From Bacteroidia bacterium (lineage in GTDB: Bacteria > Bacteroidota > Bacteroidia > B-17B0 > Aurantibacillaceae): a DNA stretch of 64,000 nt. A program made the translations under genes and the position numbers. A model generated the notes under the pieces. It made no database searches. It was not told the DNA's origin and saw only the letters and a list, made by a program, of their open reading frames with translations. Within the stretch, counting starts at the first letter, position 1; each line of letters begins with the position of its first letter. This document shows positions 46,135-54,692 of the stretch, piece after piece. The stretch lies in assembly GCA_022841465.1 (NCBI GenBank), contig JALHRL010000004.1:1-64000 (forward strand), given 5' to 3'.

Positions 46135-47070
46135 TTACTTAACTTTTGTTTTAAAAGCCGCTTCCAACTTTTTCCAATCAAACTTACTTAAAAATAAATT
46201 AATGGATTCTTGGTGACCTACTAATTCTAATATTATATGATCTATTCGTTTAAATTGTTTATCGTTATTATCAGGGTACCCTAGCATTTTGTACTCAACA
46301 ACTTCATCCGTAATTCCCTTTGTAAATCCAATTGAATCGTGTTCTCCAATAACAATGTACATGGTGTTTTTTTGATACTTCAAACTACTTGGATCAAGTT
46401 CTCTTTCATCTTCATTTTTGTACCAAATTGAATCGTTGCGCTTAAATACTTTGTACTGTAACTTGGTTTTATATTTCATATCCATTTCTACAAATTCAGA
46501 AACCGAAGTAACTTTTAAAAGATGGTTTATATGAATGGTCATGTCTAATCGAGGTGAATTGTTCTCGTAATTTTGCACATTCATTAAATGTTTTTCCGGG
46601 TTATTTACGCTGTTTGCGGGGTTGTACAAACTATCATTCATTTTTAAAAAGTAAGCATACAATGGGTGTCCTTTTCCGGGCAAAACGGTGTTATTAATTA
46701 CAAAAGTATTGGGTGCACCATCTTCGTCTTGCTTTTTTGTTCTGTACAAACCATTGGTTATTTCTTCTCCGTACTTCCAATCGTATCTTTTTTTCCAATT
46801 AGGGCTGTTAATCCAACCGGCATCCATAGCGGCAACCACATTTTCAATTACCGTTTTGTAATAAACATATTCCTTTCCGGTTAAAGCTCGCTTTAAACCC
46901 TTATCACCTTGCACATAGTTAACAGGTGTACCATCATCTGCTTTACCGGTTTCTACAACTGTTAAATCTAAAAAATCAGAATTTTTAATTTGAGCCAAGG
47001 CGGCTCCACTAAATAAAATAACAGTAATTAAGGTAACAACTAATCTCATACTTCTTGCTTTCATTATCAA
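46135..47070 (-). CDS. Secreted protein of unknown function
   Basis: 311 residues with a signal peptide ending in GAALAQ (Met1, Met3 and Met8 are all possible starts). The mature part is mixed alpha/beta, with conserved-looking stretches RALTGKEYVYYKTVIENVVAAMDAGW, KYGEEITNGLYRTKKQDE, LDPSSLKYQKNTMYIVIGE and a C-terminal FKRIDHIILELVGHQESINLFLSK. I first considered GldN but its hallmark motifs are missing. It lies 72 bases after the small cytochrome c gene on the same strand and may belong to the peroxidase cluster. Confidence 0.7.
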   Translation of the reverse strand: MIMKARSMRLVVTLITVILFSGAALAQIKNSDFLDLTVVETGKADDGTPVNYVQGDKGLKRALTGKEYVYYKTVIENVVAAMDAGWINSPNWKKRYDWKYGEEITNGLYRTKKQDEDGAPNTFVINNTVLPGKGHPLYAYFLKMNDSLYNPANSVNNPEKHLMNVQNYENNSPRLDMTIHINHLLKVTSVSEFVEMDMKYKTKLQYKVFKRNDSIWYKNEDERELDPSSLKYQKNTMYIVIGEHDSIGFTKGITDEVVEYKMLGYPDNNDKQFKRIDHIILELVGHQESINLFLSKFDWKKLEAAFKTKVK

Positions 47071-47142
47071 AAGATAAAAGTAAAAAAATAATCGACCAAA
47101 AAAGTGATAGCTAGAAATTGTTAAAAAAAATTGAGTAAGTAC

Positions 47143-47523
47143 TTACTTTTTTGCAGTTTCGTTCGGTTTCTTGTAGCGTAAAAAGGTCATAATTAGTCCT
47201 AATTCCTCTTCCGTAACAAGGGTATCCGGCAAGCTTGCTTCGTGTTTTGCATTGGTAATTCGTAACTCATATCCTTTTAATTGCTCTTCTCTAAAATCAG
47301 GGATTATTACCCTCTTCTTTTCTTTAATAGTGTGGCACTTGGCACAATTTAATTCATACAAAATCTTGCCTTTTTCCCACTGCACCTTATACTGTTCCTT
47401 TACGTGTGGCAACATGGCATCAGGAAAATGGGCAGTTACAGCACTTTTATTTCCGGCACAAGTGCTTATTAAAAAAGCAATAATTATTAAGCAACTTACT
47501 TTATTAAATTTAATATTCTCCAT
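47143..47523 (-). CDS. Small mono-haem cytochrome c, lipoprotein
   Basis: 126 residues. Lipoprotein-type signal (LIIIAFLISTCAGN) and one haem-binding CAKCH motif in ELNCAKCHTIKEKKR. The remainder is short and helical, with the end EEELGLIMTFLRYKK; methionine in GLIMTF is a possible haem ligand. It overlaps the peroxidase gene upstream by 14 bases, so translation is likely coupled and it could be that enzyme's electron donor (inference). Confidence 0.87.
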   Translation of the reverse strand: MENIKFNKVSCLIIIAFLISTCAGNKSAVTAHFPDAMLPHVKEQYKVQWEKGKILYELNCAKCHTIKEKKRVIIPDFREEQLKGYELRITNAKHEASLPDTLVTEEELGLIMTFLRYKKPNETAKK

Positions 47524-49441
47524 TTACTTTTCTTTTGTTTAAATTTTTTATACGCGAAGCCGATAACTTATCCGGAACTTCTTCAAAAATAATTTCCTCT
47601 GTTAATGATTCTATAAATTTTATAAGCAAGCGCTTTTCCTCTGTATTTAAATGAATAGAATCAGATGAAAGCGTTTGATTAGGAACATTTAATCCCCTTC
47701 CTAACCCACCGCCACCATTATAAAATTCAATCACTTCTTCCATTGTTGTAAAAACACCATTGTGCATATAGGGCATGGTTTTCATGGCATTGCGTATAGT
47801 TCCTGTTCTAAAGGCATTCAGTGTTTCCTTTGCTTGATTTATCTCATATCTTCCTCTATCTTTACTTAACTCTTTGTAGTTTTTATCAGCCGGAACTCCT
47901 AAAACTTCAAATTCAGAACTAACATAAGGCGGTTTTACACCATTAAACTGCGGTGCAAAATGGCAGGTAGCGCATTGTGCTTTGCTCATGTATATATTAA
48001 ATCCTTGTTTAATTTCTTCATTCACCACTACCTTATTGTTCATCATCTCATCAAAAGGTGAATAATATTTACTGAATTTTGAATAGTAAAAAGTAAGTGC
48101 AGAGGAAACATGTTCAATAGTTATTTCTTTTTCCTGAGGCGTAAACTTTACTAATTTTTTTAAACTTTCTTTATAAATTTTGCAACTCATTACTTTTTTC
48201 ATCACTTCTTCTTCATTGGCGCCCATTTCAACAGAATTTGTAATTACTGCTTTTGCTTGGTTTTGTAATGAAATATGAAATCCATCTAGCATTAAAAGAT
48301 GATTAAACTGAGAATTCACAAGTGAAGGTGTGTTTCGTTGTAAATAATCTACCCGATTGAATTGAAGTGAATTAAAACTTGAAGTATCTGCAAAATAATT
48401 TTCCGGTTTATGGCACGAGGCACAACTTCGCTGATTATTTCCTGATAGTATAGGGTCGTAAAATAAGTTTTTACCCAATTGCTCTAATTCGTTTAATACT
48501 TCTTTATCTGTAACTCTTAAAAACAAGCCTTTGGTATTTTGACCATTATATAAATTTTTACTGAAAATTGAAATTGCTTGCTTGTTTAATGAAAAATCTA
48601 CATAACTTTTACTTACTACTTTGTATTCAATAATCATTTTTTGATTTAAGGCAAACAAAGGATTTATATAATCTTTTATAAAAGTAAAATGATCAAATTT
48701 TTCAAAATCATTGGGTTGGTTCATTAAATATTGAAGCGTTTTTTCATATAAGTTTAAATATTCATCTTTTAATTTTAATTCAAACGAGGTATTAAATGCT
48801 TTGTAAATTGTTTTAACACCTTTCATCATTTCCTTTAGTTCGGGAATAATATTTTCGGGTGTTGGACACTCAAAACCTGTTGTATAAATGGTTGCTAAAT
48901 TTAAAAGATACAAACGATTGCATAAATAAAAATGATCGGCTGTTTTTAAATGAATAGTAATTGAATCTTCGTTAAATACTTTAATTGCATTCTTACTCTT
49001 TTCAATTAAGTTAATTAGTTCTGCCTTTTCAACCACATCTTCTTCTAAATACAGCGCAGTAAGCGTTAAACCCGCACCTTCCCTTTTGTAAGGTTTTTCA
49101 AATTTTTCAAATACTTCTGTTTCCCACTCAACCGGTAAGGGCCCGTTAATTAGCTTATAACTTATGGGCTCTAAATAACGAAGCCAAATATCAACAACTT
49201 TTAATTTGCTTCTTACTTCATTTATTTTTTGCTGAATAACTTCCTTATCTTTTTCAGTTATTTTATTTAGAAGATTAACTTCATTTAATAAAGTTTCATT
49301 CGCTTTTTTTAAATCATTCAATCCCAATTCGTATAAATTAAAATACGAATTAGCTTCCTTTTTTACTTTAAACGAGTAAACTATTAAAATACAACAACAA
49401 ACAATCCTTAAAACAATCTTAGTTCTCTTAGTTCCTTTCAT
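47510..49441 (-). CDS. Cytochrome c peroxidase/MauG-family di-haem protein with helical N-terminal domain
   Basis: 643 residues. The C-terminal half is a di-haem cytochrome c peroxidase: two CxxCH motifs, CASCH near residue 340 and CATCH near residue 490, with FYDPILSGNNQRSC and RGRYEINQAKETLNAFRTGTIRNAMKTMPYMHNGVF. The first ~320 residues are a largely helical domain following one N-terminal transmembrane/signal helix, with an imelysin-like stretch (RYLEPISYKLINGPLPVEW..., ADHFYLCNRLYLLNLATIY). Such fusions occur in Bacteroidota. Substrate could be peroxide or another protein. Confidence 0.88.
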   Translation of the reverse strand: MKGTKRTKIVLRIVCCCILIVYSFKVKKEANSYFNLYELGLNDLKKANETLLNEVNLLNKITEKDKEVIQQKINEVRSKLKVVDIWLRYLEPISYKLINGPLPVEWETEVFEKFEKPYKREGAGLTLTALYLEEDVVEKAELINLIEKSKNAIKVFNEDSITIHLKTADHFYLCNRLYLLNLATIYTTGFECPTPENIIPELKEMMKGVKTIYKAFNTSFELKLKDEYLNLYEKTLQYLMNQPNDFEKFDHFTFIKDYINPLFALNQKMIIEYKVVSKSYVDFSLNKQAISIFSKNLYNGQNTKGLFLRVTDKEVLNELEQLGKNLFYDPILSGNNQRSCASCHKPENYFADTSSFNSLQFNRVDYLQRNTPSLVNSQFNHLLMLDGFHISLQNQAKAVITNSVEMGANEEEVMKKVMSCKIYKESLKKLVKFTPQEKEITIEHVSSALTFYYSKFSKYYSPFDEMMNNKVVVNEEIKQGFNIYMSKAQCATCHFAPQFNGVKPPYVSSEFEVLGVPADKNYKELSKDRGRYEINQAKETLNAFRTGTIRNAMKTMPYMHNGVFTTMEEVIEFYNGGGGLGRGLNVPNQTLSSDSIHLNTEEKRLLIKFIESLTEEIIFEEVPDKLSASRIKNLNKRKVNGEY

Positions 49442-49455
49442 ACCTTAAATACAAA

Positions 49456-49484
49456 AAACCAGGTGTATAAACTACACCTGGTTT
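49456..49484 (-). terminator. Rho-independent terminator after the PhoX-like gene
   Basis: A 12-bp perfect stem (AAACCAGGTGTA with TACACCTGGTTT) around a 5-base loop and a T-rich run on the minus strand, in the 61-base gap between the PhoX-like gene and the peroxidase gene. It implies that the peroxidase is not simply cotranscribed with the PhoX-like gene. Confidence 0.85.
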
Positions 49485-49502
49485 TAATTAATTACTATTC
49501 TA

Positions 49503-52500
49503 TTAATGCTGAATTAATAATTTTACATTATTACTCTTATCAGCAGTTAAAATTCTTACAAAATATTCGCCATTCGCTAATTTACTTGTGTTAAGCTGAA
49601 TGGTTTGTTCACCTGCGCTTAAGTTATAGTTATTTGCATATACAACTTTCCCTAATAAATCAACAATAGTAACTTGTACTTTTTCTGATTTACTTAAGTT
49701 AAGTTTTAAATTCGCAACATTATCAGTAGGATTTGGAAATAAAACAGTAGAAATTTTCTCGTTCTCCATTTCTTTAATATCTACTGTAGAAACTCCGTTA
49801 CCTTCAATTTTATATTGATAATAATCTTCATCAAAATCGTTGCTCATTAAAACAATTGTTGTTGTTCTAGCCCCAACAGCTGATGGAGTAAACTGTACAC
49901 TAAACGTAATTGAACCACTTGGTGCAATTGTAAAAGGTACAGAAGGAGGATTAATTAGAGAATAATCTCCAGAATTACCGCCAACAAAATTTAAACCACT
50001 AACAGTTAATGCTCCAGGCCCTGCGTTATTTACAACAAATGTTTTTACAACACTTGCAAGCATAATTACCGAACCAAAATTGGTATTGTTAGTGGTAGCA
50101 GTTGCAACTGAATTGTTTGTTATGTTGTTTGAATTTCCGGTTACGTTAATTTCCGGGCTGCCACTTGCGGTTGAAGGATTGTAAAACGCTAACAACTGAC
50201 CCTTTTCTACCATTGGTGAAGGTAATGAAGAATGTGCTTGATCATACATTATATACCAACCTGTATTCATAATTCCTTGCATATCAACAGCTCCACTCGA
50301 CTCTTCGTCTTGAGTAATAAATTCAGAGCCACCAGTAATAAATTTATTTGGATCTTGATCAGCAACCGGAGATAACATATCAGTTGCTACATCGTATTGC
50401 CACAACATAGCCGTGTGTGCCTGATTACCCGGATCTTCTTGTAATAATATGTGTCCAGAATTATCAAACACCATATTGTCAAGCATTTTTTGTGATTCGG
50501 TTCCATCTAAAACTGCCGCAATAGTTCCACCAGTTTGTGGGTTATTAATATCGTGCAATCTTAATCTCCATAAACGACTTGGGCTAGTAAATGAATTAGT
50601 AGTTACAAAATAAAAATCACGCGGATTCTTTGGGTCCCAAGCACCATCTTCAGGTCTGAAAAATGCAGTAACACCTAAATTATTACTCATTGTTTGTAAT
50701 GATGAACCTGTTATTGCAGATACGTCACCTAAATTAATTAATGAAAAAGTTGTGTTTGCAGCCGGAACACTTGTATTTGTTTCAGCAACTAAACCAGTTA
50801 CAGCCACACCGTATAAATTACCATTGGTTAAACCTGCTTTATCCACATCGCTACCTGAATTTGTTTTGGTTCCAACATAAAAATAAACTTGTCCTCCACC
50901 TGAATCATCTAAACCAACAACAATTGTTTTATCACTTTTGTATGGGCTAGCAACTTGATTCTCACATGAAAATCTTCCAAGACGAGGCAATTGGTAACTT
51001 GTTCCTGCATTTGTCCCGGTTGCAATATGCGCAAACATTCTGCCCTCAGATCCAATTTCCTCACCGTTTAACAACATACGAGCATTCGTTCCATTCCCGC
51101 TTAAATTATTAAAATATGCAGTTTGTTTAGGCATATCAGCAGCACAAAAACGTCCGAATGCAGTTAGTGTAGATGGATTTGAAGCATTATATAATGTGTA
51201 ACCAGTGCCATTCCATATATTCACATTTTGAATTAAATCTGCACCACTAACAACAGCTAAAGTGTTTTTGTTGATTATCCATTTTGATACAAACGCTCCT
51301 GCTTGTCCGTGAGCATGAATTGCACCTGCAGTTGCTTGCATTTCATGATTTAGTAATGCAGTAAATGTAGCATCTCCGTTATCAAACACTCCCATACCAT
51401 CGCCTAAACCACATAAAGTATAACCGCCAACAGATTCACCCGCTGTTAAAATAGATGTTACTGTAACGCTTGGAGCTGCAGGTACCATATAAGGAGTAAC
51501 TGTAGTACTAGGCCCTGTAACAATTGCATTTGCATTTGCGGTTGCGGGATTATAAAATGCTAGTAACTGACCACCTTGTACCATAGGTAATGGTAATGTA
51601 TTATGCACTTGATCATATAACAAAAACCAACCGGTTTTAAGCATACCCTGCATATCAATAATTCCTGATGACTCTTCATCTATCGTTAAAAAATTTGGGC
51701 CGGCAGTTACAAAACGTGCCGGATCTTGATCCATTACTAACGTTAAAACATCTGTATCTACATTATATTGATAAACTTTAGCAGTGTGTGTTTGTCCACC
51801 TGGATCTTCTTGCAAAAGAATATGTCCATAATTATCAAAAACCATATTATCTAGCATTTTTTGTCCTTCTGTTCCATCTAAAACAGCAGTAATAGTACCA
51901 CCATTTTCAGGCATGTTCACATCATTTAATCTTAATCTCCATAAACGACTAGGACTTGAAAATGAATTAGTAGTTACAAAATAAAAATCTTCAGGGTGAC
52001 GAGGATCCCATGCGCCATCTTCAGGGCGGAAAAATGCTGTTACTCCTAAATTATTACTCATTGTTTGTAACGAAGCGCCTGTAATAGCAGAAACATCTCC
52101 CAAGTTAATTAATGAAAAAGTTGTGTTTGGAGCAGGTACACTAGTATTTGTTTCAGCAACTAAACTTGTTACAGCAACACCGTATAATGAACCATTTGTT
52201 AGTCCTGCTCTTTCAACTTCTGTACCTGTATTTGTTTTTGTACCAATATAAAAATAAACTTGTCCACCACCTGAATCATCTAAACCTACAACAACAGTTT
52301 TATTTCCTTTAAATGAACGAGCTACTTGATTTTCACATGAAAATTTTCCTAAGCGAGGTAATTCATAAGAAGTTCCGGAATTAGCTCCACTTGCAATATG
52401 TGCAAACATTCTTCCTTCAGCACCACTTTCTTCACCATTCATAAACATTTTTACACTAGATCCAGTTCCTGCAGTAGGATTGTAAAACGCAAAAGTTGCA

Positions 52501-52979
52501 GGTAAATCAGCTGCACAAAATCTACCGAATGCAGTTAAAGCAGAAGGGTTAGAAGAGTTGTAGGTTGTATAACCTGAACCATTCCATAAATTTACATTTT
52601 GAATTAAATCGGCACCACTAACTACTGATAAGTTTGATTTATTAATGATCCATTTAGATATAAATGCACCAACTTGACCATGGGCATGCACAGCACCTTG
52701 TGTACTACCCATTTCATGATTCATTAGCAGGGTAAAAGTACCATCGCCATTATCAAAGGCGCCCATACCATCTCCTAAACCACACATGGTATAACCACCA
52801 ATTGCCTCACCTGCAGTTAAAACAGAAGTAACAGTAGCATTAGAAATTGTAGGGAACATGTAGGGCGTAACTGTTGTGCTTGGTCCGGTTACTACAGCCG
52901 TAGCTGTAATTTGACCAAAACTTTTAAATGCAAAGGTGCTTAACAAAAAGCATCCTGCATAGTGTAAAATTTTTTTCAT
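49503..52979 (-). CDS. Tandemly duplicated PhoX/DUF839-like protein with choice-of-anchor and T9SS type A domains
   Basis: 1,158 residues, signal peptide MKKILHYAGCFLLSTFAFKSFGQ. Residues ~25-478 and ~480-930 are two copies of one domain: both open VTGPSTTVTPYM, and share GRFCAADLP/GRFCAADMP, FSCENQVA, VVGLDDSGGGQVYFY, NNLGVTAFFRPEDGAWDP and DNMVFDN.GHILLQEDPG. The fold resembles the PhoX (DUF839) family of secreted phosphatase-like propellers. Then a choice-of-anchor D (ASH-like) Ig domain (about 945-1065) and a type A sorting domain from ~1085 (LFPNPTDNVANLKLNLSK, GEYFVRILTADKSNNVKLLIQH). Exported by T9SS. Enzymatic activity is unproven. Confidence 0.87.
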   Translation of the reverse strand: MKKILHYAGCFLLSTFAFKSFGQITATAVVTGPSTTVTPYMFPTISNATVTSVLTAGEAIGGYTMCGLGDGMGAFDNGDGTFTLLMNHEMGSTQGAVHAHGQVGAFISKWIINKSNLSVVSGADLIQNVNLWNGSGYTTYNSSNPSALTAFGRFCAADLPATFAFYNPTAGTGSSVKMFMNGEESGAEGRMFAHIASGANSGTSYELPRLGKFSCENQVARSFKGNKTVVVGLDDSGGGQVYFYIGTKTNTGTEVERAGLTNGSLYGVAVTSLVAETNTSVPAPNTTFSLINLGDVSAITGASLQTMSNNLGVTAFFRPEDGAWDPRHPEDFYFVTTNSFSSPSRLWRLRLNDVNMPENGGTITAVLDGTEGQKMLDNMVFDNYGHILLQEDPGGQTHTAKVYQYNVDTDVLTLVMDQDPARFVTAGPNFLTIDEESSGIIDMQGMLKTGWFLLYDQVHNTLPLPMVQGGQLLAFYNPATANANAIVTGPSTTVTPYMVPAAPSVTVTSILTAGESVGGYTLCGLGDGMGVFDNGDATFTALLNHEMQATAGAIHAHGQAGAFVSKWIINKNTLAVVSGADLIQNVNIWNGTGYTLYNASNPSTLTAFGRFCAADMPKQTAYFNNLSGNGTNARMLLNGEEIGSEGRMFAHIATGTNAGTSYQLPRLGRFSCENQVASPYKSDKTIVVGLDDSGGGQVYFYVGTKTNSGSDVDKAGLTNGNLYGVAVTGLVAETNTSVPAANTTFSLINLGDVSAITGSSLQTMSNNLGVTAFFRPEDGAWDPKNPRDFYFVTTNSFTSPSRLWRLRLHDINNPQTGGTIAAVLDGTESQKMLDNMVFDNSGHILLQEDPGNQAHTAMLWQYDVATDMLSPVADQDPNKFITGGSEFITQDEESSGAVDMQGIMNTGWYIMYDQAHSSLPSPMVEKGQLLAFYNPSTASGSPEINVTGNSNNITNNSVATATTNNTNFGSVIMLASVVKTFVVNNAGPGALTVSGLNFVGGNSGDYSLINPPSVPFTIAPSGSITFSVQFTPSAVGARTTTIVLMSNDFDEDYYQYKIEGNGVSTVDIKEMENEKISTVLFPNPTDNVANLKLNLSKSEKVQVTIVDLLGKVVYANNYNLSAGEQTIQLNTSKLANGEYFVRILTADKSNNVKLLIQH

Positions 52980-53321
52980 TTTTGGTTAGAGTTGTTTAAT
53001 TGTTCGAGACAAAATTACAGGCGAATGAAAGGAATAATGTTATGTTAATTTGATATGTGTATGAAATAAAAAAACAATGTTTGTTGCAAAAAAAGAATTA
53101 AAACACAAACAGTTTACATACCAGTAACATTACAGCGAAAAATAATTTACATTAGATTCTAAAATAATTTACCAATTTTAAAGCCAAGAAATGTAAATTA
53201 CCGTTGAGGGTGATTAAAAACTCGATAAAACAATAAAAAACACAATTAAGGGAAAGTCACACGAGAATTTAATTTTATTAAATTCATTGTAAACTTTTTC
53301 GGAAAAAAATCTTAAATCACC
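52980..53321 (-). other. 342-base intergenic region
   Basis: Apart from the terminator at 53304-53333, I see no gene or RNA in this AT-rich stretch. A -7-like CAAAATTA (TAATTTTG on the minus strand) at 53010-53017 is correctly placed to serve the PhoX-like gene, but no TTG at the right distance was found. Confidence 0.5.
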
Positions 53322-53333
53322 TTAAGATTTTTT
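53304..53333 (-). terminator. Terminator overlapping the stop codon of the RNA helicase gene
   Basis: A 12-bp, AT-rich stem (53304-53315 with 53322-53333) and a 6-base loop on the minus strand. The stop codon of the helicase (53322-53324) forms part of the stem, and a short T-run follows. Confidence 0.7.
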
Positions 53334-54566
53334 ATTTTGATTGTTTGGTTTACTTCGTTTATTAAAATTTTTGTTTTTATTAAAACTTGGTTTACCATTT
53401 TGTTTTCTTTTCTGCGCTTCAGGATTATACTCCGGTGCTTTTCCAAATTCATCAGGCACAGTTACCTTTTCTACATCTCTACCCATTAAAGCTTCTATTT
53501 GCGCAAATTTTAATTGATCGCGTTCATTAATAAAGGTAATGGCAACACCGGTTTTTTCTGCGCGGGCAGTTCTTCCAATGCGGTGTATGTAATCTTCCGG
53601 ATCGGGCGGTGCATCAAAATTCACCACCAAACTAATTCCGTCTACATCAATACCACGCGATAAAATATCTGTTCCTATTAAAATCCTTAAGTTTCTGCTT
53701 TTAAATTTTCGCATTATTTCTTCGCGTTCGTTTTGATCTAAATCAGAATGAAAAGCGCGTAAAGACGGTTCGTGTTTGATTAAACTTTTTTCTAAGGCCT
53801 TTACCTTTTCTTTAGTAGACGCAAAAATTATAACCGATTTAAAATCTTCATTCTCTAATACTTTTTTTAATATCGGCTCCTTTTGGCTATCATAAACTAC
53901 ATACGCTTGTTGTAAAATTCCTTCGGCCGGTTTACTAATAGCTATATTAATACTTTCCGGCTCATGCAAAATTTGATTTGCCAATAACCGCATTTTTGGA
54001 GGCATGGTGGCAGAAAATAAAATGGTTTGTCGCTTTTTTGGTAAATAATTAATTATGTTTTTAATATCATCAAAAAATCCCATGTCTAACATCCTATCCG
54101 CCTCATCTAAAATCAAATGCTGTAAGTGTGTAAAATCAATACCTCCACTTTGCAAAAGCGCTTTTAATCTTCCTGGTGTTGCCACAATAATATCTGCCCC
54201 GTTTTCTAGAGAGTGCTTTTGTTGTTCCCAGGCAAAACCATCATTGCCTCCGTATATGGCTATTGAACTTACTCCCGAAAAATAACCTAATCCATCAATT
54301 TGTTGGTCAATTTGCAAAGCTAATTCTCTTGTGGGAGCAATAATTAAGGTGTTTAAATATCGTGTTTCCGATTTTAAAATATGTTCTATTACGGGAATTA
54401 AAAATGCTGCTGTTTTACCTGTACCCGTTTGGGCGCAAGCCACCAAATCTTTATTACTTAAAATAACGGGTATGGCCTGCTCTTGTATTGGCGTTGGGCC
54501 TTTATACCCCATACTATATAAGCCTTCAAGTAATGTACTGTTGAGTTTAAAGTCTTCGAAGTTCAA
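53322..54566 (-). CDS. DEAD-box RNA helicase (RhlE-like)
   Basis: 414-residue RNA helicase of superfamily 2. Motifs: Q-motif GYKGPTPIQEQAIPVI, Walker A AQTGTGKTAAFL, PTRELALQ, TPGRL, DEAD (LDEADRMLD), SAT, GTDILSRGIDVD and HRIGRTARAEK. A basic, low-complexity tail (KRKQNGKPSFNKNKNFNKRSKPNNQNKKS) follows the helicase core. RhlE is a good fit for the length and tail, but paralogues are common. Start is TTG at 54566. Confidence 0.94.
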   Translation of the reverse strand: MNFEDFKLNSTLLEGLYSMGYKGPTPIQEQAIPVILSNKDLVACAQTGTGKTAAFLIPVIEHILKSETRYLNTLIIAPTRELALQIDQQIDGLGYFSGVSSIAIYGGNDGFAWEQQKHSLENGADIIVATPGRLKALLQSGGIDFTHLQHLILDEADRMLDMGFFDDIKNIINYLPKKRQTILFSATMPPKMRLLANQILHEPESINIAISKPAEGILQQAYVVYDSQKEPILKKVLENEDFKSVIIFASTKEKVKALEKSLIKHEPSLRAFHSDLDQNEREEIMRKFKSRNLRILIGTDILSRGIDVDGISLVVNFDAPPDPEDYIHRIGRTARAEKTGVAITFINERDQLKFAQIEALMGRDVEKVTVPDEFGKAPEYNPEAQKRKQNGKPSFNKNKNFNKRSKPNNQNKKS

Positions 54567-54650
54567 TTTTACTAGTTTTTGCTAAGTTACTACTAAATAT
54601 GCTTATATTGCTAAATAGGCAATTTTTATCATGTTTTTTAGTGATAAATA

Positions 54651-54683
54651 TTGCTGTTATCAATAGGTTAATTTATAATTTTG
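54651..54683 (+). promoter_or_regulatory. Probable promoter of the ABC exporter operon
   Basis: TTG (54651-54653) and TAATTTTG (54676-54683) separated by 22 bases match the Bacteroidota promoter. Its box ends nine bases before the ATG at 54693, the same distance as in the second RND operon. Confidence 0.5.
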
Positions 54684-54692
54684 CAGCTAATC

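Noticed and set aside
46135-47070. GldN/PorN-type gliding/T9SS protein
   Set aside because: The secreted 311-residue protein was first considered GldN-like because of size and context, but the typical GldN blocks (such as WR.IDL and the YYP motif) are missing and no gldKLM genes are adjacent.
49503-52979. Two adjacent duplicated genes instead of one
   Set aside because: The frame is continuous across both copies with no stop or internal signal peptide at the junction, and only one sorting domain is present at the end.
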